64,000 nt of DNA, taken from Robiginitomaculum sp. (lineage in GTDB: Bacteria > Pseudomonadota > Alphaproteobacteria > Caulobacterales > Maricaulaceae). Positions 44,608 through 54,198 of this stretch are shown in pieces; positions within the stretch are counted from its first letter, which is position 1, and every line of letters begins with the position of its first letter. The notes beneath the pieces are model-generated. The model was not told the origin of the DNA. It did not search any database and worked only from the letters and a program-made list of their open reading frames with translations. The stretch lies in NCBI GenBank assembly GCA_015485155.1, contig WFUF01000002.1, positions 1 through 64,000 on the forward strand, given 5' to 3'. The position numbers were made by a program, and so were the translations under genes.

Positions 44608-45428
44608 GGGCCTGTAAACTCCCGTGCCTGTTGCAGAACCGGTAGACGCTGACGGCATTTTGCAACCATGTCCATATTCATATCTGTAACCAGAATATCC
44701 GGTTCATCATGATCCAGACAAGCCACAATTCCTCCCCACGGGTCAATAATCATTGAGCGGCCCCATGTTCTTCTGCCATCTTCGTGCAGTCCTCCTTGAG
44801 CCGGAGCAATAATCCATGTGGCATTTTCAATGGCTCTGGCTGCAAGCAGCGTCTGCCAATGGGCATTGCCCGTCACCCGGGTAAATGCGGCAGGAACAGT
44901 CATAATCTGCGCCCCGGCAACAGCCAGCCGTCGGTATAGATCAGCAAAGCGCAAGTCATAACAAATACTCATGCCAAGTTTGAACGGGCCAATATCGGCA
45001 AGCACAGCCCTGTCTCCAGCACGTATATGCGCACTTTCAGACCATTGTTCCTTATTGGAAACCTGCACATCAAATAAATGTATCTTGTCATAGCGGGCGG
45101 TGATTTGTCCTGAAGGTGAAATTAAAAAACTTCTGTTGGCAGCTTTAGCCGGTGCCACCTCAACCAGTAAGGAGCCAATAAGCAAATGAATACGCAAGTT
45201 CTTTGCCAGCTTGCGCAATCCCTGCAGACATAAATCATCGCTTTCAGGTTTTACGTGTTCAAGCATTTTTTTGGGATCCATCTGCACCAAAGAGGTGGCC
45301 TCTGGTGTCGCTATGAAATCGGCTCCGGCCTTGTGGGCGCGACGTATCAAACCCTCTGCCTGTTCCATGTTTTGTGCCGGACAGGTTGTGGATCGCATTT
45401 GAATTGCTGCGGCGCGAATAATGCTCAT
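44604..45428 (-). CDS. Carbon-nitrogen hydrolase (nitrilase superfamily, Nit-like amidase)
   Basis: A 274-residue enzyme with the Glu-Lys-Cys triad: E in ATPEATSL, K in YDKIHLFDV and C in SICYDLRFADLY. This is the Nit1/Nit2-like group, which includes amidases that repair deaminated glutathione. The neighbour grxC in the same transcript fits a glutathione-linked role, but that is an inference. Confidence 0.92.
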   Translation of the reverse strand: MSIIRAAAIQMRSTTCPAQNMEQAEGLIRRAHKAGADFIATPEATSLVQMDPKKMLEHVKPESDDLCLQGLRKLAKNLRIHLLIGSLLVEVAPAKAANRSFLISPSGQITARYDKIHLFDVQVSNKEQWSESAHIRAGDRAVLADIGPFKLGMSICYDLRFADLYRRLAVAGAQIMTVPAAFTRVTGNAHWQTLLAARAIENATWIIAPAQGGLHEDGRRTWGRSMIIDPWGGIVACLDHDEPDILVTDMNMDMVAKCRQRLPVLQQAREFTGP

Positions 45429-45437
45429 AAGTTCTGA

Positions 45438-45695
45438 TCAGTCTTGCAATAAAGCATCCAGCTTACCTTGAGCTTCAAGGGCTAGCAATTGGTCACAACC
45501 TCCCACATGAATGTCGCCAATGAAAATTTGTGGGAAGGTTCTATTTCCGTTTGAACGCTGAATCATTTCAGCTTTTTTAACAGCATTTGATCCAGCAGCA
45601 ATTTCACGAATTCTGGCGTTCTTTTGCCGCAAAAGCTTTAATGCTCTGGTGCAATAGAGGCAAAAATCAGTGGTATAGACGGTAACTGGTCTCAT
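45438..45695 (-). CDS. grxC: Glutaredoxin GrxC
   Basis: An 85-residue glutaredoxin. The active site is CLYC (in TDFCLYCTRALKLL) in place of the usual CPYC. TFPQIFIGDIHVGGCDQL holds the cis-Pro and glutathione-binding region. It should reduce disulfides with glutathione. It is 9 bp upstream of the nitrilase-like gene. Confidence 0.93.
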   Translation of the reverse strand: MRPVTVYTTDFCLYCTRALKLLRQKNARIREIAAGSNAVKKAEMIQRSNGNRTFPQIFIGDIHVGGCDQLLALEAQGKLDALLQD

Positions 45696-45733
45696 AAGTC
45701 AAAATCCCAAGGCAGGCCATAGTGCGCGCTGCC

Positions 45734-46483
45734 TTATGTAGCTGGTTCATCTAGTTTTACAACACGGGCCAGCGTAATTGCATCAACAGTTTTGACCCCG
45801 GCAGCCAACAGGGTTTTTGCACAAGAATTTAACGTGGCTCCTGAAGTATATACATCATCAATCAGAACAATATGCTTATCCTGCAGATTTTGGCGCATAC
45901 GATCAGGAACACGAAATGCGTTTTTGACGTTATTAATGCGTCTGCTGGTGGACAAAACGCCCTGAATTGGTGTGTTGCGGTGCCGTATCAGCCACATAGG
46001 TTCATTGGGTAAATGGCATAGACCGGCAAGAGTCTGGGCTAAAAGTGCTGATTGGTTGAACTTGCGCTGCATCCGGCGCCGGGTATGCAGAGGCACCGGA
46101 ACCAATATGGCAGGTGCCTGTAAAATTTCCTTTGCAGCGGCATGCATCCAACTGGCAAAAGCATGTAAACTTTCCATGTGGCCGCCATATTTGAAATTCA
46201 GGATTAAATCCCGCGAAGCATCATTATAGATCAAAGCCGACCGTAGCCTGCCAATGAGCGGCTTGCTGATCTCACAGGCTCCACAATGAATATCGGTTAA
46301 CAGGGTCTGTGGTAAGGGTCGTCCGCAACTCGTACACAAGGAGCCACTTATAAAATGCAAATCCTGCCAAAGCTGTGGCGGCAGGGCACCGGCGCTGGAC
46401 ACCAGATCAGGCTTTAGTGCCGAGGTGGCAGGTAGCGCTAAATCAAGCAGTCGGCTGGTCATTTGCTTTAGCATGGAATACAT
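45734..46483 (-). CDS. comF: ComF-family phosphoribosyltransferase-like protein
   Basis: A 249-residue protein with an N-terminal zinc-finger-like region (SLCTSCGRPLP ... IHCGACEISKP) and a C-terminal phosphoribosyltransferase fold (VLIDDVYTSGATLNSCA). In naturally competent bacteria ComF helps in DNA uptake; elsewhere its role is uncertain. Divergent from the BioC-like gene. Confidence 0.92.
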   Translation of the reverse strand: MYSMLKQMTSRLLDLALPATSALKPDLVSSAGALPPQLWQDLHFISGSLCTSCGRPLPQTLLTDIHCGACEISKPLIGRLRSALIYNDASRDLILNFKYGGHMESLHAFASWMHAAAKEILQAPAILVPVPLHTRRRMQRKFNQSALLAQTLAGLCHLPNEPMWLIRHRNTPIQGVLSTSRRINNVKNAFRVPDRMRQNLQDKHIVLIDDVYTSGATLNSCAKTLLAAGVKTVDAITLARVVKLDEPAT

Positions 46484-46518
46484 CTTTGCATGCTGATCCT
46501 TATGTGGCGAGCCGATTC

Positions 46519-47322
46519 ATGAATACCCCACCGCAATTATTTGATTCAAGTCGTATTCAAAAAAACCGTAAGCGAGCCAGAACATATTTCGCGCATCATG
46601 ATTTTCTGCACAAGCGAATCTGGCAGGATATGATTGAGCGCACTTCGCTGATAAAGCGCAAATTTACAAATGCTCTGGTGGTGGGTGAACTTATTCCTGA
46701 TATTTCGGGTTCCGCAGCAGATAACTGGCAGCAAACAAATGCTTTGCAGCCAGATATTCGTGAACTTGATCTGCTATTATCCTTCCTGCAATTGCATGTA
46801 ACCAATGATGTGCCCGGCGAATTACTTCGTATGCGCAAAAGCCTGCGCCCGGACGGGGTGTTTTTGGGCACTTTGTTCGGTGGTTACACCTTGGACGCTC
46901 TACGCAGCAGCCTGTTTGCAGCCGAGTGCGAACTTAATCAGGGGGCTGCCAGCCGGATTGCGCCATTTACTGATGTAAGAACTTTGGGCTCTTTAGCGCA
47001 AGCAGCCGGGTTTGCCCTGCCAGTAATTGATGTGGACACAATCACGGTTCGCTATAAATCCTTATGGGAATTGTTGCATGATTTACGCTATATGGGCGAG
47101 GCGAACCCGATGATCGGGCCGTTACGGCCCTTATCGCGGCCTGTTATTTCTCGTGCGCAAGACATTTATCAGGAGAAGTTTGCCGATTCTGATGGCCTGC
47201 TTCCTGCCAGATTTGATATTCTTCATATTTGTGGGTGGGCGCCACACGAAAGCCAGCAAAAACCCCTGGCCCCGGGTGCCGGAGAAATGTTTTTGGGAGA
47301 TGCTATTAACAAAATAAGATAA
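46519..47322 (+). CDS. BioC/NDUFAF5-like methyltransferase with degenerate SAM motif
   Basis: A 267-residue protein that matches the alphaproteobacterial SAM-dependent methyltransferase group related to complex I factor NDUFAF5 (LFDSSRIQKNRKRA; VFLGTLFGGYTLDALRSSL; ILHICGWAPHESQQKPL). The usual glycine-rich motif I is replaced by ALVVGELIPDISG, so methyltransferase activity is uncertain. ATG 46519 is preferred, as the longer frame overlaps comF on the other strand. Confidence 0.8.
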   Translation: MNTPPQLFDSSRIQKNRKRARTYFAHHDFLHKRIWQDMIERTSLIKRKFTNALVVGELIPDISGSAADNWQQTNALQPDIRELDLLLSFLQLHVTNDVPGELLRMRKSLRPDGVFLGTLFGGYTLDALRSSLFAAECELNQGAASRIAPFTDVRTLGSLAQAAGFALPVIDVDTITVRYKSLWELLHDLRYMGEANPMIGPLRPLSRPVISRAQDIYQEKFADSDGLLPARFDILHICGWAPHESQQKPLAPGAGEMFLGDAINKIR

Positions 47323-47330
47323 AATGTCTG

Positions 47331-47519
47331 TCAGGCGCCGGTAATGGCCTCGTTTGCCGTTTGCATTTTTGAAACACCAATTTCAGAAAAGGCGGTAACT
47401 GCCACTAAAATCACCAAAAACACCAATGCCATAATCAAACCATATTCTAAAGAGGAGCTGCCCCGCTCACAGCTCATATAGCGCTTTATCAGCATTTGGA
47501 ATCTTGGTGCCATTTTCAT
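47331..47519 (-). CDS. Flp/Fap-type type IVb pilin
   Basis: A 62-residue pilin precursor. A short basic leader ends ...ERG and is followed by SSSLEYGLIMALVFLVILVAV, the Flp motif with Glu at position 5 and Tyr at 6 of the mature protein. It should be cut by CpaA after that Gly and be assembled by the cpa/tad apparatus encoded about 40 kb away. ATG 47519 overlaps the mutT stop (ATGA); ATG 47513 is possible too. Confidence 0.88.
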   Translation of the reverse strand: MKMAPRFQMLIKRYMSCERGSSSLEYGLIMALVFLVILVAVTAFSEIGVSKMQTANEAITGA

Positions 47520-47920
47520 CTGCGTAACCTGTCCCTTATTTCTGCTGCCAGCGTAATATCTGCCGGGGGCATGGCAAAGGTGTGGATATTGTCCGGATTT
47601 ACCCATTTTAATACCTGCCCCTCAGTTGGATTAACAATCCCGTCCCATTGGCGACATATATAAAGTGGCATCAAAAGGTGAAAATCAGGATAAGAATAAG
47701 AAGAAAATGCAAAGGGCTGCAAACAGCTTTCACACGGTTCAATAGATAATTCTTCGCGCAATTCACGCACCAGGGCGGCTTCGGGGGTTTCGCCGGTTTC
47801 TATTTTACCGCCGGGAAACTCCCATAAGCCCGCCATTGGTTTCCCCACAGGCCGCTGGGCCAGCAAAACCCGGCCATCCCGGTCGAGCAGGGCGCAGGCC
47901 ACTACAAAAAGAAGCTTCAT
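47516..47920 (-). CDS. mutT: MutT-like Nudix hydrolase (8-oxo-dGTP diphosphatase)
   Basis: A 134-residue Nudix protein. The Nudix box reads GGKIETGETPEAALVRELREEL, preceded by PMAGLWEFPGG as in MutT. It should sanitise oxidised nucleotides such as 8-oxo-dGTP. It precedes the pilin gene with a 4-bp overlap. Confidence 0.93.
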   Translation of the reverse strand: MKLLFVVACALLDRDGRVLLAQRPVGKPMAGLWEFPGGKIETGETPEAALVRELREELSIEPCESCLQPFAFSSYSYPDFHLLMPLYICRQWDGIVNPTEGQVLKWVNPDNIHTFAMPPADITLAAEIRDRLRR

Positions 47921-47934
47921 ATTCTGTTCTGCCT

Positions 47935-48885
47935 TTATTCGCTGCCGTCGGTAGTTATTTCTACTGAAGATGAGGGTTTGGTTTGTGCAGAACTGTCTGC
48001 AGCACGCTCAATTTTTGCATTTTCCCGTAATTCTGTGACCAGTTTTTGAATTTCATCAAAGGTCATGAACCTGACAATACGTGAACGCATTATTGCAAGC
48101 TCCGGAGGCTTGGCCAAACGGCGCTCTTCCAGTTTTATAATATGCCAGCCATATTCAGTTTTTACAGGCCCGGAAATTTCATTGGGCCTTAGAGCAAATG
48201 CCGCCGAAGCAAAGGGCTCAACCATGGACGACTGATTAAAAAATCCAAGGTCTCCGCCTTCTAATCTGGTTGCTGCATCTTTGGAATGCTCAAAGGCCAA
48301 TGCGGCAAAGGAGCCGCCGCCTTCAAGAAGGTTCTTAATTTCTAGAGCTTTGCTCTTGGTTTCCACCAAAATGTGTCGCGCCCGGACTTCTTCTTCAGGT
48401 TCGCTCAGATTAACCTGTTCTTCGTATAGTCGTTTTATGGCCTCTTCGGTGACGGCATCAGCCACAGCTTTTTCAACCAGCACATTGCCTAAAATACGTT
48501 CACGAGCAATTCGCAAGCGGTTTTGAGCATCATCGCTCTGATCCAGATTCCGTTTTACTGCCTCTTGTGCCAACAGTCTTTGGTCAATCAGCTCATCAAG
48601 AATTTGCGTGTATATTTCTGAATCTTCAGTAATTGGATCCCCAGGTTGAATAAGGCCCTGCGCGGCAGCTTCGCGCTCAATATCCATAATAGTGATCAAC
48701 GTGCCATTTACCCGCGCCGCCGCCCGATCGCCAAGGGCAGGCTCCAACACACCAAAGCCATCGCCCTGGGTCTCTCCTGGATTTGGCCCGCAGGCATTCA
48801 GCAATAAAACCAAAACCGAAAGAAATGTCAGCAAACCGCTATTACATCCGGTTTTTTGTAAATATGGTACATAAAAGGTTTGCAT
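47935..48885 (-). CDS. Parvulin-type peptidylprolyl isomerase, putative lipoprotein
   Basis: A 316-residue protein with a lipoprotein signal (VLVLLLNAC). A SurA-N-like helical region (VNGTLITIMDIE ... LDELIDQRLLAQEAVKRNLD) is followed by the parvulin domain (EEVRARHILVET, GGDLGFFNQSSMVEPFASAAF, TEYGWHIIKLE). It should assist folding of envelope proteins. ATG 48885 with GAGGAA upstream is the start; 48912 is the longer frame. Divergent from secA. Confidence 0.92.
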   Translation of the reverse strand: MQTFYVPYLQKTGCNSGLLTFLSVLVLLLNACGPNPGETQGDGFGVLEPALGDRAAARVNGTLITIMDIEREAAAQGLIQPGDPITEDSEIYTQILDELIDQRLLAQEAVKRNLDQSDDAQNRLRIARERILGNVLVEKAVADAVTEEAIKRLYEEQVNLSEPEEEVRARHILVETKSKALEIKNLLEGGGSFAALAFEHSKDAATRLEGGDLGFFNQSSMVEPFASAAFALRPNEISGPVKTEYGWHIIKLEERRLAKPPELAIMRSRIVRFMTFDEIQKLVTELRENAKIERAADSSAQTKPSSSVEITTDGSE

Positions 48886-49020
48886 TTTTTCCTCACAAAC
48901 GATCAAAACCATCGCCCCATCGTTGACACCGGTATTGAGGCTCCTTAAATCAGCCGTGACACTATGCCAAGGGTAGAAAATTCAATTGTTGATGCCATGC
49001 CCTGCTAAGCGGATCAATCC

Positions 49021-51765
49021 ATGTTGAAACTTGTACAAAAATTGTTTGGCTCTTCCAATGAGCGGCTTGTCAAGGCGATGCAGCCTCGCGTCGAGCGGAT
49101 AAATGAGCTGGAAGCTGAATTTGAAAAACTGTCCGATGATGAAATACGGGCAAAAACTGATGAATTTCGTGAGCGCTTGAAAAAAGGCGAAACTCTGGAT
49201 GATTTATTGCCAGAAGCCTTTGCCAATGTTCGCGAAGCAGCAAAGCGCACTTTGGGGCAGCGTCACTTTGATGTGCAATTGATGGGCGGTATGGTCTTGC
49301 ATGAGGGATCTATTGCCGAAATGCGTACCGGCGAAGGAAAAACCCTGGTTGCAACCCTTGCGGCATATTTGAACGCATTGCCGGGCAAGGGCGTTCATGT
49401 GGTAACCGTAAATGACTATCTGGCAGCCAGAGATGCAGAATGGATGGGTCAGATTTACAGCTTTTTGGGAATGACATCAGGTTGTGTGGTGCATGGCAAA
49501 AATGATGAGGAGCGCCAACAAGCCTATAATTGCGATATTACCTATGGCACCAATAATGAATACGGTTTTGACTATTTACGGGACAATATGAAAAATTCTC
49601 TGGACCAGATGGTTCAGCGCGAACACTATTTTGCTATTGTTGATGAGGTCGACAGTATTTTAATTGATGAAGCTCGCACACCTTTGGTTATTTCCGGCCC
49701 CACAGAAGACCGCAGCGATTTTTATCGCACTATTGATGCCTTGATCCCCGAACTGGAAGAGGGTGATTTTGAGCTTGATGAAAAACAGCGTTCGGTTTCA
49801 CTGACTGAATCAGGCAATGAGCGGCTTGAAAAACGACTTCAGGAGCTGGGCCTGATGGAGGGGGATTTTTATGACATTGAGAATGTGTCCGTGGTGCATC
49901 ATGTGAATATGGCCCTTCGCGCTCATAAAATATATTTGCGTGACAAGGACTATATTGTGCGCGGCAATCAGGTCATGCTGATTGATGAATTTACGGGTCG
50001 GATGATGGATGGACGGCGGCTTGGTGATGGCCAGCATCAGGCAGTAGAGGCCAAGGAAAATGTAGAGATTCAACCTGAAAACGTAACATTGGCTTCGATC
50101 ACCTATCAAAACTATTTCAGGCTTTATAAGAAACTTTCCGGCATGACCGGAACCGCGGCAACTGAAGCTGCAGAATTTGAAGGTATTTATAATCTGGGAG
50201 TAGTGGAAATCCCGACAAACCGCCCGGTGCAGCGTATAGACATTGATGACGAGCTTTACCGCACTAATGCCGAAAAATACAAAGCGGTTATCGAAGACGT
50301 AAAAGAGCGGCAAAAAGCCGGACAGCCTATTTTGGTGGGGACTGTTTCCATTGAAAAGTCCGAAGAGCTGGCAAAATTATTCAAAAAGGAAAAAATCAAA
50401 CATACCGTACTAAATGCCAGATATCATGAACAAGAAGCCGAGATTATTGCACAGGCCGGGGCGCCGGGTGCTGTAACTATTGCAACTAATATGGCAGGGC
50501 GCGGAACCGATATTCAGTTGGGTGGCAATGCCCAGATGCTGCTTGAGGCATGGCTCAATGAACAGGTCAGCAAAGGTAAAGAGCCCGATGAAAAAGCTAT
50601 TGCCCGGCAACGGGAAAAATTTGAATCGCAGGTAAATGCAGCCAAGGAGCAGGTGATTGCAGCCGGCGGGCTTTATGTGCTGGCCACGGAGCGTCATGAA
50701 AGCCGCCGGATTGATAATCAGTTGCGGGGACGTACCGGCAGACAGGGTGATCCGGGCCTGTCCAAGTTTTATGTTTCGGTCGAAGACGATTTGATGCGGA
50801 TTTTTGCCCCGGAACGCATGAATACGATCATGAAAACCCTGGGCATGAAAGAGGGTGAGGCAATTGCCCACCCGTGGATGAACAAGGCGCTGGAAACCTC
50901 ACAGAAAAAGGTAGAGGCACGCAATTTTGAAATTAGAAAGAACCTGCTCAAATATGATGATGTGGCCAATGATCAGCGCAAAGCTATTTTTGAGCAGCGT
51001 CGTGACTTTATGGCTGCTGAGGACGTTTCTGAAGTTATAAATGACATGCGCCATGAAGCCATTGAGGATTTGGTTTTCAAATATATGCCGGAAAATGTGA
51101 TGGCAGACCAATGGGACATGGACGGGCTAGAGGCCGAGATAACTACATTGCTTGGGCAGCCGGTGCCGGTCAAGGAATGGGCCGCCGAAGAAGGTGTTGC
51201 CAATGAGGAAATTTTAGAGCGGCTGGAAGATTTTGCAGATCGGCTTTATGCAAGTATTGTTGCCAGGTTTACGCCGCAGAACATGCGCCCGATCGAGAAG
51301 CATATTTTATTGAGTGTTATTGATCATCACTGGCAGGAACATTTGCAGAATCTGGATCATATGAAATCAACCATACATTTGCGCTCTTATGCCCAGCGCG
51401 ATCCCTTAAATGAATATAAGTCTGAAAGCTTTGCCCTGTTTGAAGGATTGCTGGCTGATCTTCGTTCATCAGTTACCCAAACCGCCATGTCCTATCAGCA
51501 CATGCAATTGCAACCAGCGCCGGAGCCGGAACCATTGCGTGATGATTTAACTCAAAGCCGCGGCGGCGGGGCGACAATTGACGAGAGCGGCAATGTCACC
51601 GCTCCGTCATCGGCTCGCCAAAGCAGTAGCACGATTGATCCTGATAACCCGCAAACCTGGGGGCGGGTGCCAAGGAATGCGCCTTGTCCTTGTGGTTCAG
51701 GCATAAAATATAAAAGATGCCACGGTTCAGTGCGGCAACAACCGGCATCACAACAACAAAATTAG
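49021..51765 (+). CDS. secA: Preprotein translocase ATPase SecA
   Basis: A 914-residue motor of Sec-dependent protein export. Walker [29 protein letters not shown]-like region, [15 protein letters not shown] and the C-terminal zinc finger [14 protein letters not shown] are all present. Length is typical for alphaproteobacteria. Confidence 0.98.
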   Translation: MLKLVQKLFGSSNERLVKAMQPRVERINELEAEFEKLSDDEIRAKTDEFRERLKKGETLDDLLPEAFANVREAAKRTLGQRHFDVQLMGGMVLHEGSIAEMRTGEGKTLVATLAAYLNALPGKGVHVVTVNDYLAARDAEWMGQIYSFLGMTSGCVVHGKNDEERQQAYNCDITYGTNNEYGFDYLRDNMKNSLDQMVQREHYFAIVDEVDSILIDEARTPLVISGPTEDRSDFYRTIDALIPELEEGDFELDEKQRSVSLTESGNERLEKRLQELGLMEGDFYDIENVSVVHHVNMALRAHKIYLRDKDYIVRGNQVMLIDEFTGRMMDGRRLGDGQHQAVEAKENVEIQPENVTLASITYQNYFRLYKKLSGMTGTAATEAAEFEGIYNLGVVEIPTNRPVQRIDIDDELYRTNAEKYKAVIEDVKERQKAGQPILVGTVSIEKSEELAKLFKKEKIKHTVLNARYHEQEAEIIAQAGAPGAVTIATNMAGRGTDIQLGGNAQMLLEAWLNEQVSKGKEPDEKAIARQREKFESQVNAAKEQVIAAGGLYVLATERHESRRIDNQLRGRTGRQGDPGLSKFYVSVEDDLMRIFAPERMNTIMKTLGMKEGEAIAHPWMNKALETSQKKVEARNFEIRKNLLKYDDVANDQRKAIFEQRRDFMAAEDVSEVINDMRHEAIEDLVFKYMPENVMADQWDMDGLEAEITTLLGQPVPVKEWAAEEGVANEEILERLEDFADRLYASIVARFTPQNMRPIEKHILLSVIDHHWQEHLQNLDHMKSTIHLRSYAQRDPLNEYKSESFALFEGLLADLRSSVTQTAMSYQHMQLQPAPEPEPLRDDLTQSRGGGATIDESGNVTAPSSARQSSSTIDPDNPQTWGRVPRNAPCPCGSGIKYKRCHGSVRQQPASQQQN

Positions 51766-51790
51766 GCATAGCCTAACTCAAGGTCTTTCC

Positions 51791-51806
51791 GGCCAAGTTG
51801 TTGGCC
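51791..51806 (+). terminator. Stem-loop downstream of secA
   Basis: GGCCAA-GTTG-TTGGCC, 26 bp after the secA stop. No T run follows, so this is a weak or Rho-assisted 3' end at best. Confidence 0.35.
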
Positions 51807-51948
51807 GCGCTTATGTGGGCTTTACCTGCAATTCCGCGACAAGATAAGGTGGAGCATGAGTGATTCGTTTTATAATCGCCAAATGGGATTTCCCGCAGAC
51901 TTAACTATTGGCGGGTAGCTGTTTTATGTGGTGCCAAAGGAATAAGCC

Positions 51949-52854
51949 ATGAAAATGTTTTCTTCTCTGATTTGTACAGGTTTTGTCGTTGGTGGGCTGT
52001 CATTTGCATCGCCCCTACTGGCAGCGGATCATAATTCATTTTGGCAGCAATTACGTCCAGCTTCTGATCTTGCCGCTCCCGTTCCGGCAAAAATGATGCC
52101 GGCACAGGTTCTAAATGCAGGGATGAAATCACATAATATGGCCTCATCTGGTTCGGCTTTTATTGCTGCTGCTGGGGTGCAAAATAATGATCTGTCAGGT
52201 GGAGGTTTTGCCTCTGATGCAATTGAATTTGAGTTTGTGGCAGGTTGGGATTCCGAGCATGTTTTTCGGGGCACCCAGCAAAGCAAGCAAAATATAACCG
52301 GCGGAATTGAGGCACGAATGGATCAGGTTTATGCCGGGGTCTGGGCGGTTTTGCCGACGGCTGACAGTTTTGCCGCATATCAGGATCGAATTGATGTTTA
52401 TGCGGGTTACGGCTTTGCCCTGTCTGATGGAGCATGGGCTGATATTGGTGTGACCGGATATATTCGCCCCGATAACGGATTGCTGTTTTCGTATGAAGAT
52501 TCTGTAGAAGTTTTTGCCGGAGTTTCAGGTTCCGGGCCGTTTAGTCCGGCTTTGTACGGGTTTTATGATTTTGTGCTGGAACAGGCAACAATAGAGGCTT
52601 CAGCGGAATATATAGTCCCGGTAGGCAGGACAGATCTGGTATTTGGCGGAACTGCCGGGTATTCAAACGGTAGCAGTCTCGATTATGGTTATGTGCAGGC
52701 AGATGTTGAGCTGGCCCATAACTTTAATCGCAATACGGCAGTATCTTTGGGCGGACATTTTGCCGCTTCTACAGAGCCAACATTTTTGCAAGGTCTGGCC
52801 CTGACATCAGAGCGTACGAGCTGGTTTGGTGTTCGCTTGCGCACTGCGCGCTGA
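51949..52854 (+). CDS. Putative outer-membrane porin, TorF/Gcw_chp family
   Basis: A 301-residue protein with a signal peptide (hydrophobic run FVVGGLSFASPLLAA). From about residue 95 it has the Gcw_chp pattern: VAGWDSEHVFRGTQQSKQ, GGIEARMDQVYAGVWA, then alternating beta strands ending in RTSWFGVRLRTAR with a terminal basic residue. Predicted beta-barrel. No substrate known. Nothing else is seen between secA and this gene. Confidence 0.82.
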   Translation: MKMFSSLICTGFVVGGLSFASPLLAADHNSFWQQLRPASDLAAPVPAKMMPAQVLNAGMKSHNMASSGSAFIAAAGVQNNDLSGGGFASDAIEFEFVAGWDSEHVFRGTQQSKQNITGGIEARMDQVYAGVWAVLPTADSFAAYQDRIDVYAGYGFALSDGAWADIGVTGYIRPDNGLLFSYEDSVEVFAGVSGSGPFSPALYGFYDFVLEQATIEASAEYIVPVGRTDLVFGGTAGYSNGSSLDYGYVQADVELAHNFNRNTAVSLGGHFAASTEPTFLQGLALTSERTSWFGVRLRTAR

Positions 52855-52886
52855 TTATTTTGCCTGCGGATTAAATTTTTGTTTGT

Positions 52887-53010
52887 CCATTTTGAACCGC
52901 AAAACCCGCGCTCAAGTAGCGAAGCGATAGGACATTAAAAGACTCCTCAACTAGCGAGGCTTGCCGTCGCGGTAGCGCAAATAAAGACTCTCACTTTTGC
53001 TAAGAATGCT
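52887..53010. repeat. Dispersed intergenic repeat, copy 5 (inverted)
   Basis: TTTTGAACCGCAAAACCCGC at the left and CACTTTTGCTAAGAATGCT at the right frame two hairpins (GTAGCGAAGCGATAG; GCGAGGC-TT-GCCGTCGC). Same order as copies 3 and 4. It fills the gap between the porin and zapE. Confidence 0.8.
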
Positions 53011-53046
53011 AAATAAGCAGCAAATTTTGTAAAATATTGAAAATGG

Positions 53047-54189
53047 TTATAGGGTCAGGCCTTTTGCCTCAAAGTTCTGTTCTATCCATTTTTTAGTGCG
53101 CATTTCATTAAGTCGTGATGCACAGCGCGCAAATTCAAATGCGCCATCTGTTCCTTGATATAATTGCTCCGGCTGTGCCGCTGCGCTGATGATCAGTTTT
53201 GCCTTGGCCTCATAAAGAGCATCAATAAGTAGCACAAAGCGCTTAGCTTCATTGCGTTGTTCTGGCCCAAGCACCGGCACGTCTTGCAATATGATCGTAT
53301 GAAACTGTTTCGCCAACTCCAGATAATCTGCCGAGGACAGGGGGCGGGCGCACAATTCGTCAAAATCAACCCTGAGAGCACCGCCAAAGGTTTTAGCAAA
53401 TTCAATATTGCGCCCTAAAACCTGCAAGCTGCGCGAATATGAAGGCGCTCCGGAAGTTAATTCCTGCCAGATTACATCAAGTTTTTTTTCGCTGGCCTGG
53501 CCTGTCGGCGTTATGTAAAGCTCAGCCCTGCGCAAGCCGTCCTGCCGGTAATCGCGCGCGCCTTGCAGATCAAGAATATCCAGTTTCTGGTTCAAAAGCT
53601 CAATGAATGGCACAAAACGCTGCCGGTTCAGCCCGTCCTTATACAAGTCTTCCGGAGGACGGTTAGAGGTGGCGACCATTACAATGTCATGCTCAAATAA
53701 TCGCGTAAACAAGCGCGATAACAGCATTGCATCAGCAATATCAGAGACCTGAAACTCATCAAAACAGATCAGATGAGCCCTGGAGAAAATACCCTTGGCC
53801 ACCGGCAAAACCGGATCATCACCGGCGCCGCGCACAAAATCAGGATGCTTGCGCCTTTGTTTGTCGTCCATTTGCCGCCATGAAGTCATTTTTTGATGTA
53901 CTTCTTGCATAAAGTCCTGAAAATGAATGCGGATCTTCTTGTTTACGGGAGCGTCGGCAAAAAAAATATCCATCAGCATGGATTTGCCGCGCCCAACCTC
54001 ACCATATAAATACAGCCCCCTTGGCTGTGGCTCCATCCGGCCAAACAGCGGCTTTTTTTTCCCGGGGCGCCAGGAGCGCAAGCGGCCCTGCAACATGCTC
54101 AGCATTTGTGCCGCCTGTTCTTGGGACGGGTCATGTTGCAGTTTTTGCTCTGCGACCAGCCTTCGCCAGGCTTTAATAGCAGTTTGCAT
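53047..54189 (-). CDS. zapE: Cell division ATPase ZapE (AFG1 family)
   Basis: A 380-residue AAA ATPase. Walker A is GEVGRGKSMLMD, Walker B LICFDEFQVSD and the sensor region MVATSNRPPEDLY. In E. coli ZapE binds FtsZ and acts at a late division stage; the mitochondrial relative AFG1 works in protein quality control. Confidence 0.95.
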   Translation of the reverse strand: MQTAIKAWRRLVAEQKLQHDPSQEQAAQMLSMLQGRLRSWRPGKKKPLFGRMEPQPRGLYLYGEVGRGKSMLMDIFFADAPVNKKIRIHFQDFMQEVHQKMTSWRQMDDKQRRKHPDFVRGAGDDPVLPVAKGIFSRAHLICFDEFQVSDIADAMLLSRLFTRLFEHDIVMVATSNRPPEDLYKDGLNRQRFVPFIELLNQKLDILDLQGARDYRQDGLRRAELYITPTGQASEKKLDVIWQELTSGAPSYSRSLQVLGRNIEFAKTFGGALRVDFDELCARPLSSADYLELAKQFHTIILQDVPVLGPEQRNEAKRFVLLIDALYEAKAKLIISAAAQPEQLYQGTDGAFEFARCASRLNEMRTKKWIEQNFEAKGLTL

Positions 54190-54198
54190 TATTGGCCC

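Noticed and set aside
47516-47606. Longer pilin start (adds 29 residues)
   Set aside because: The extension would overlap mutT by 87 bp and would put an unlikely sequence ahead of the short leader typical of Flp pilins.
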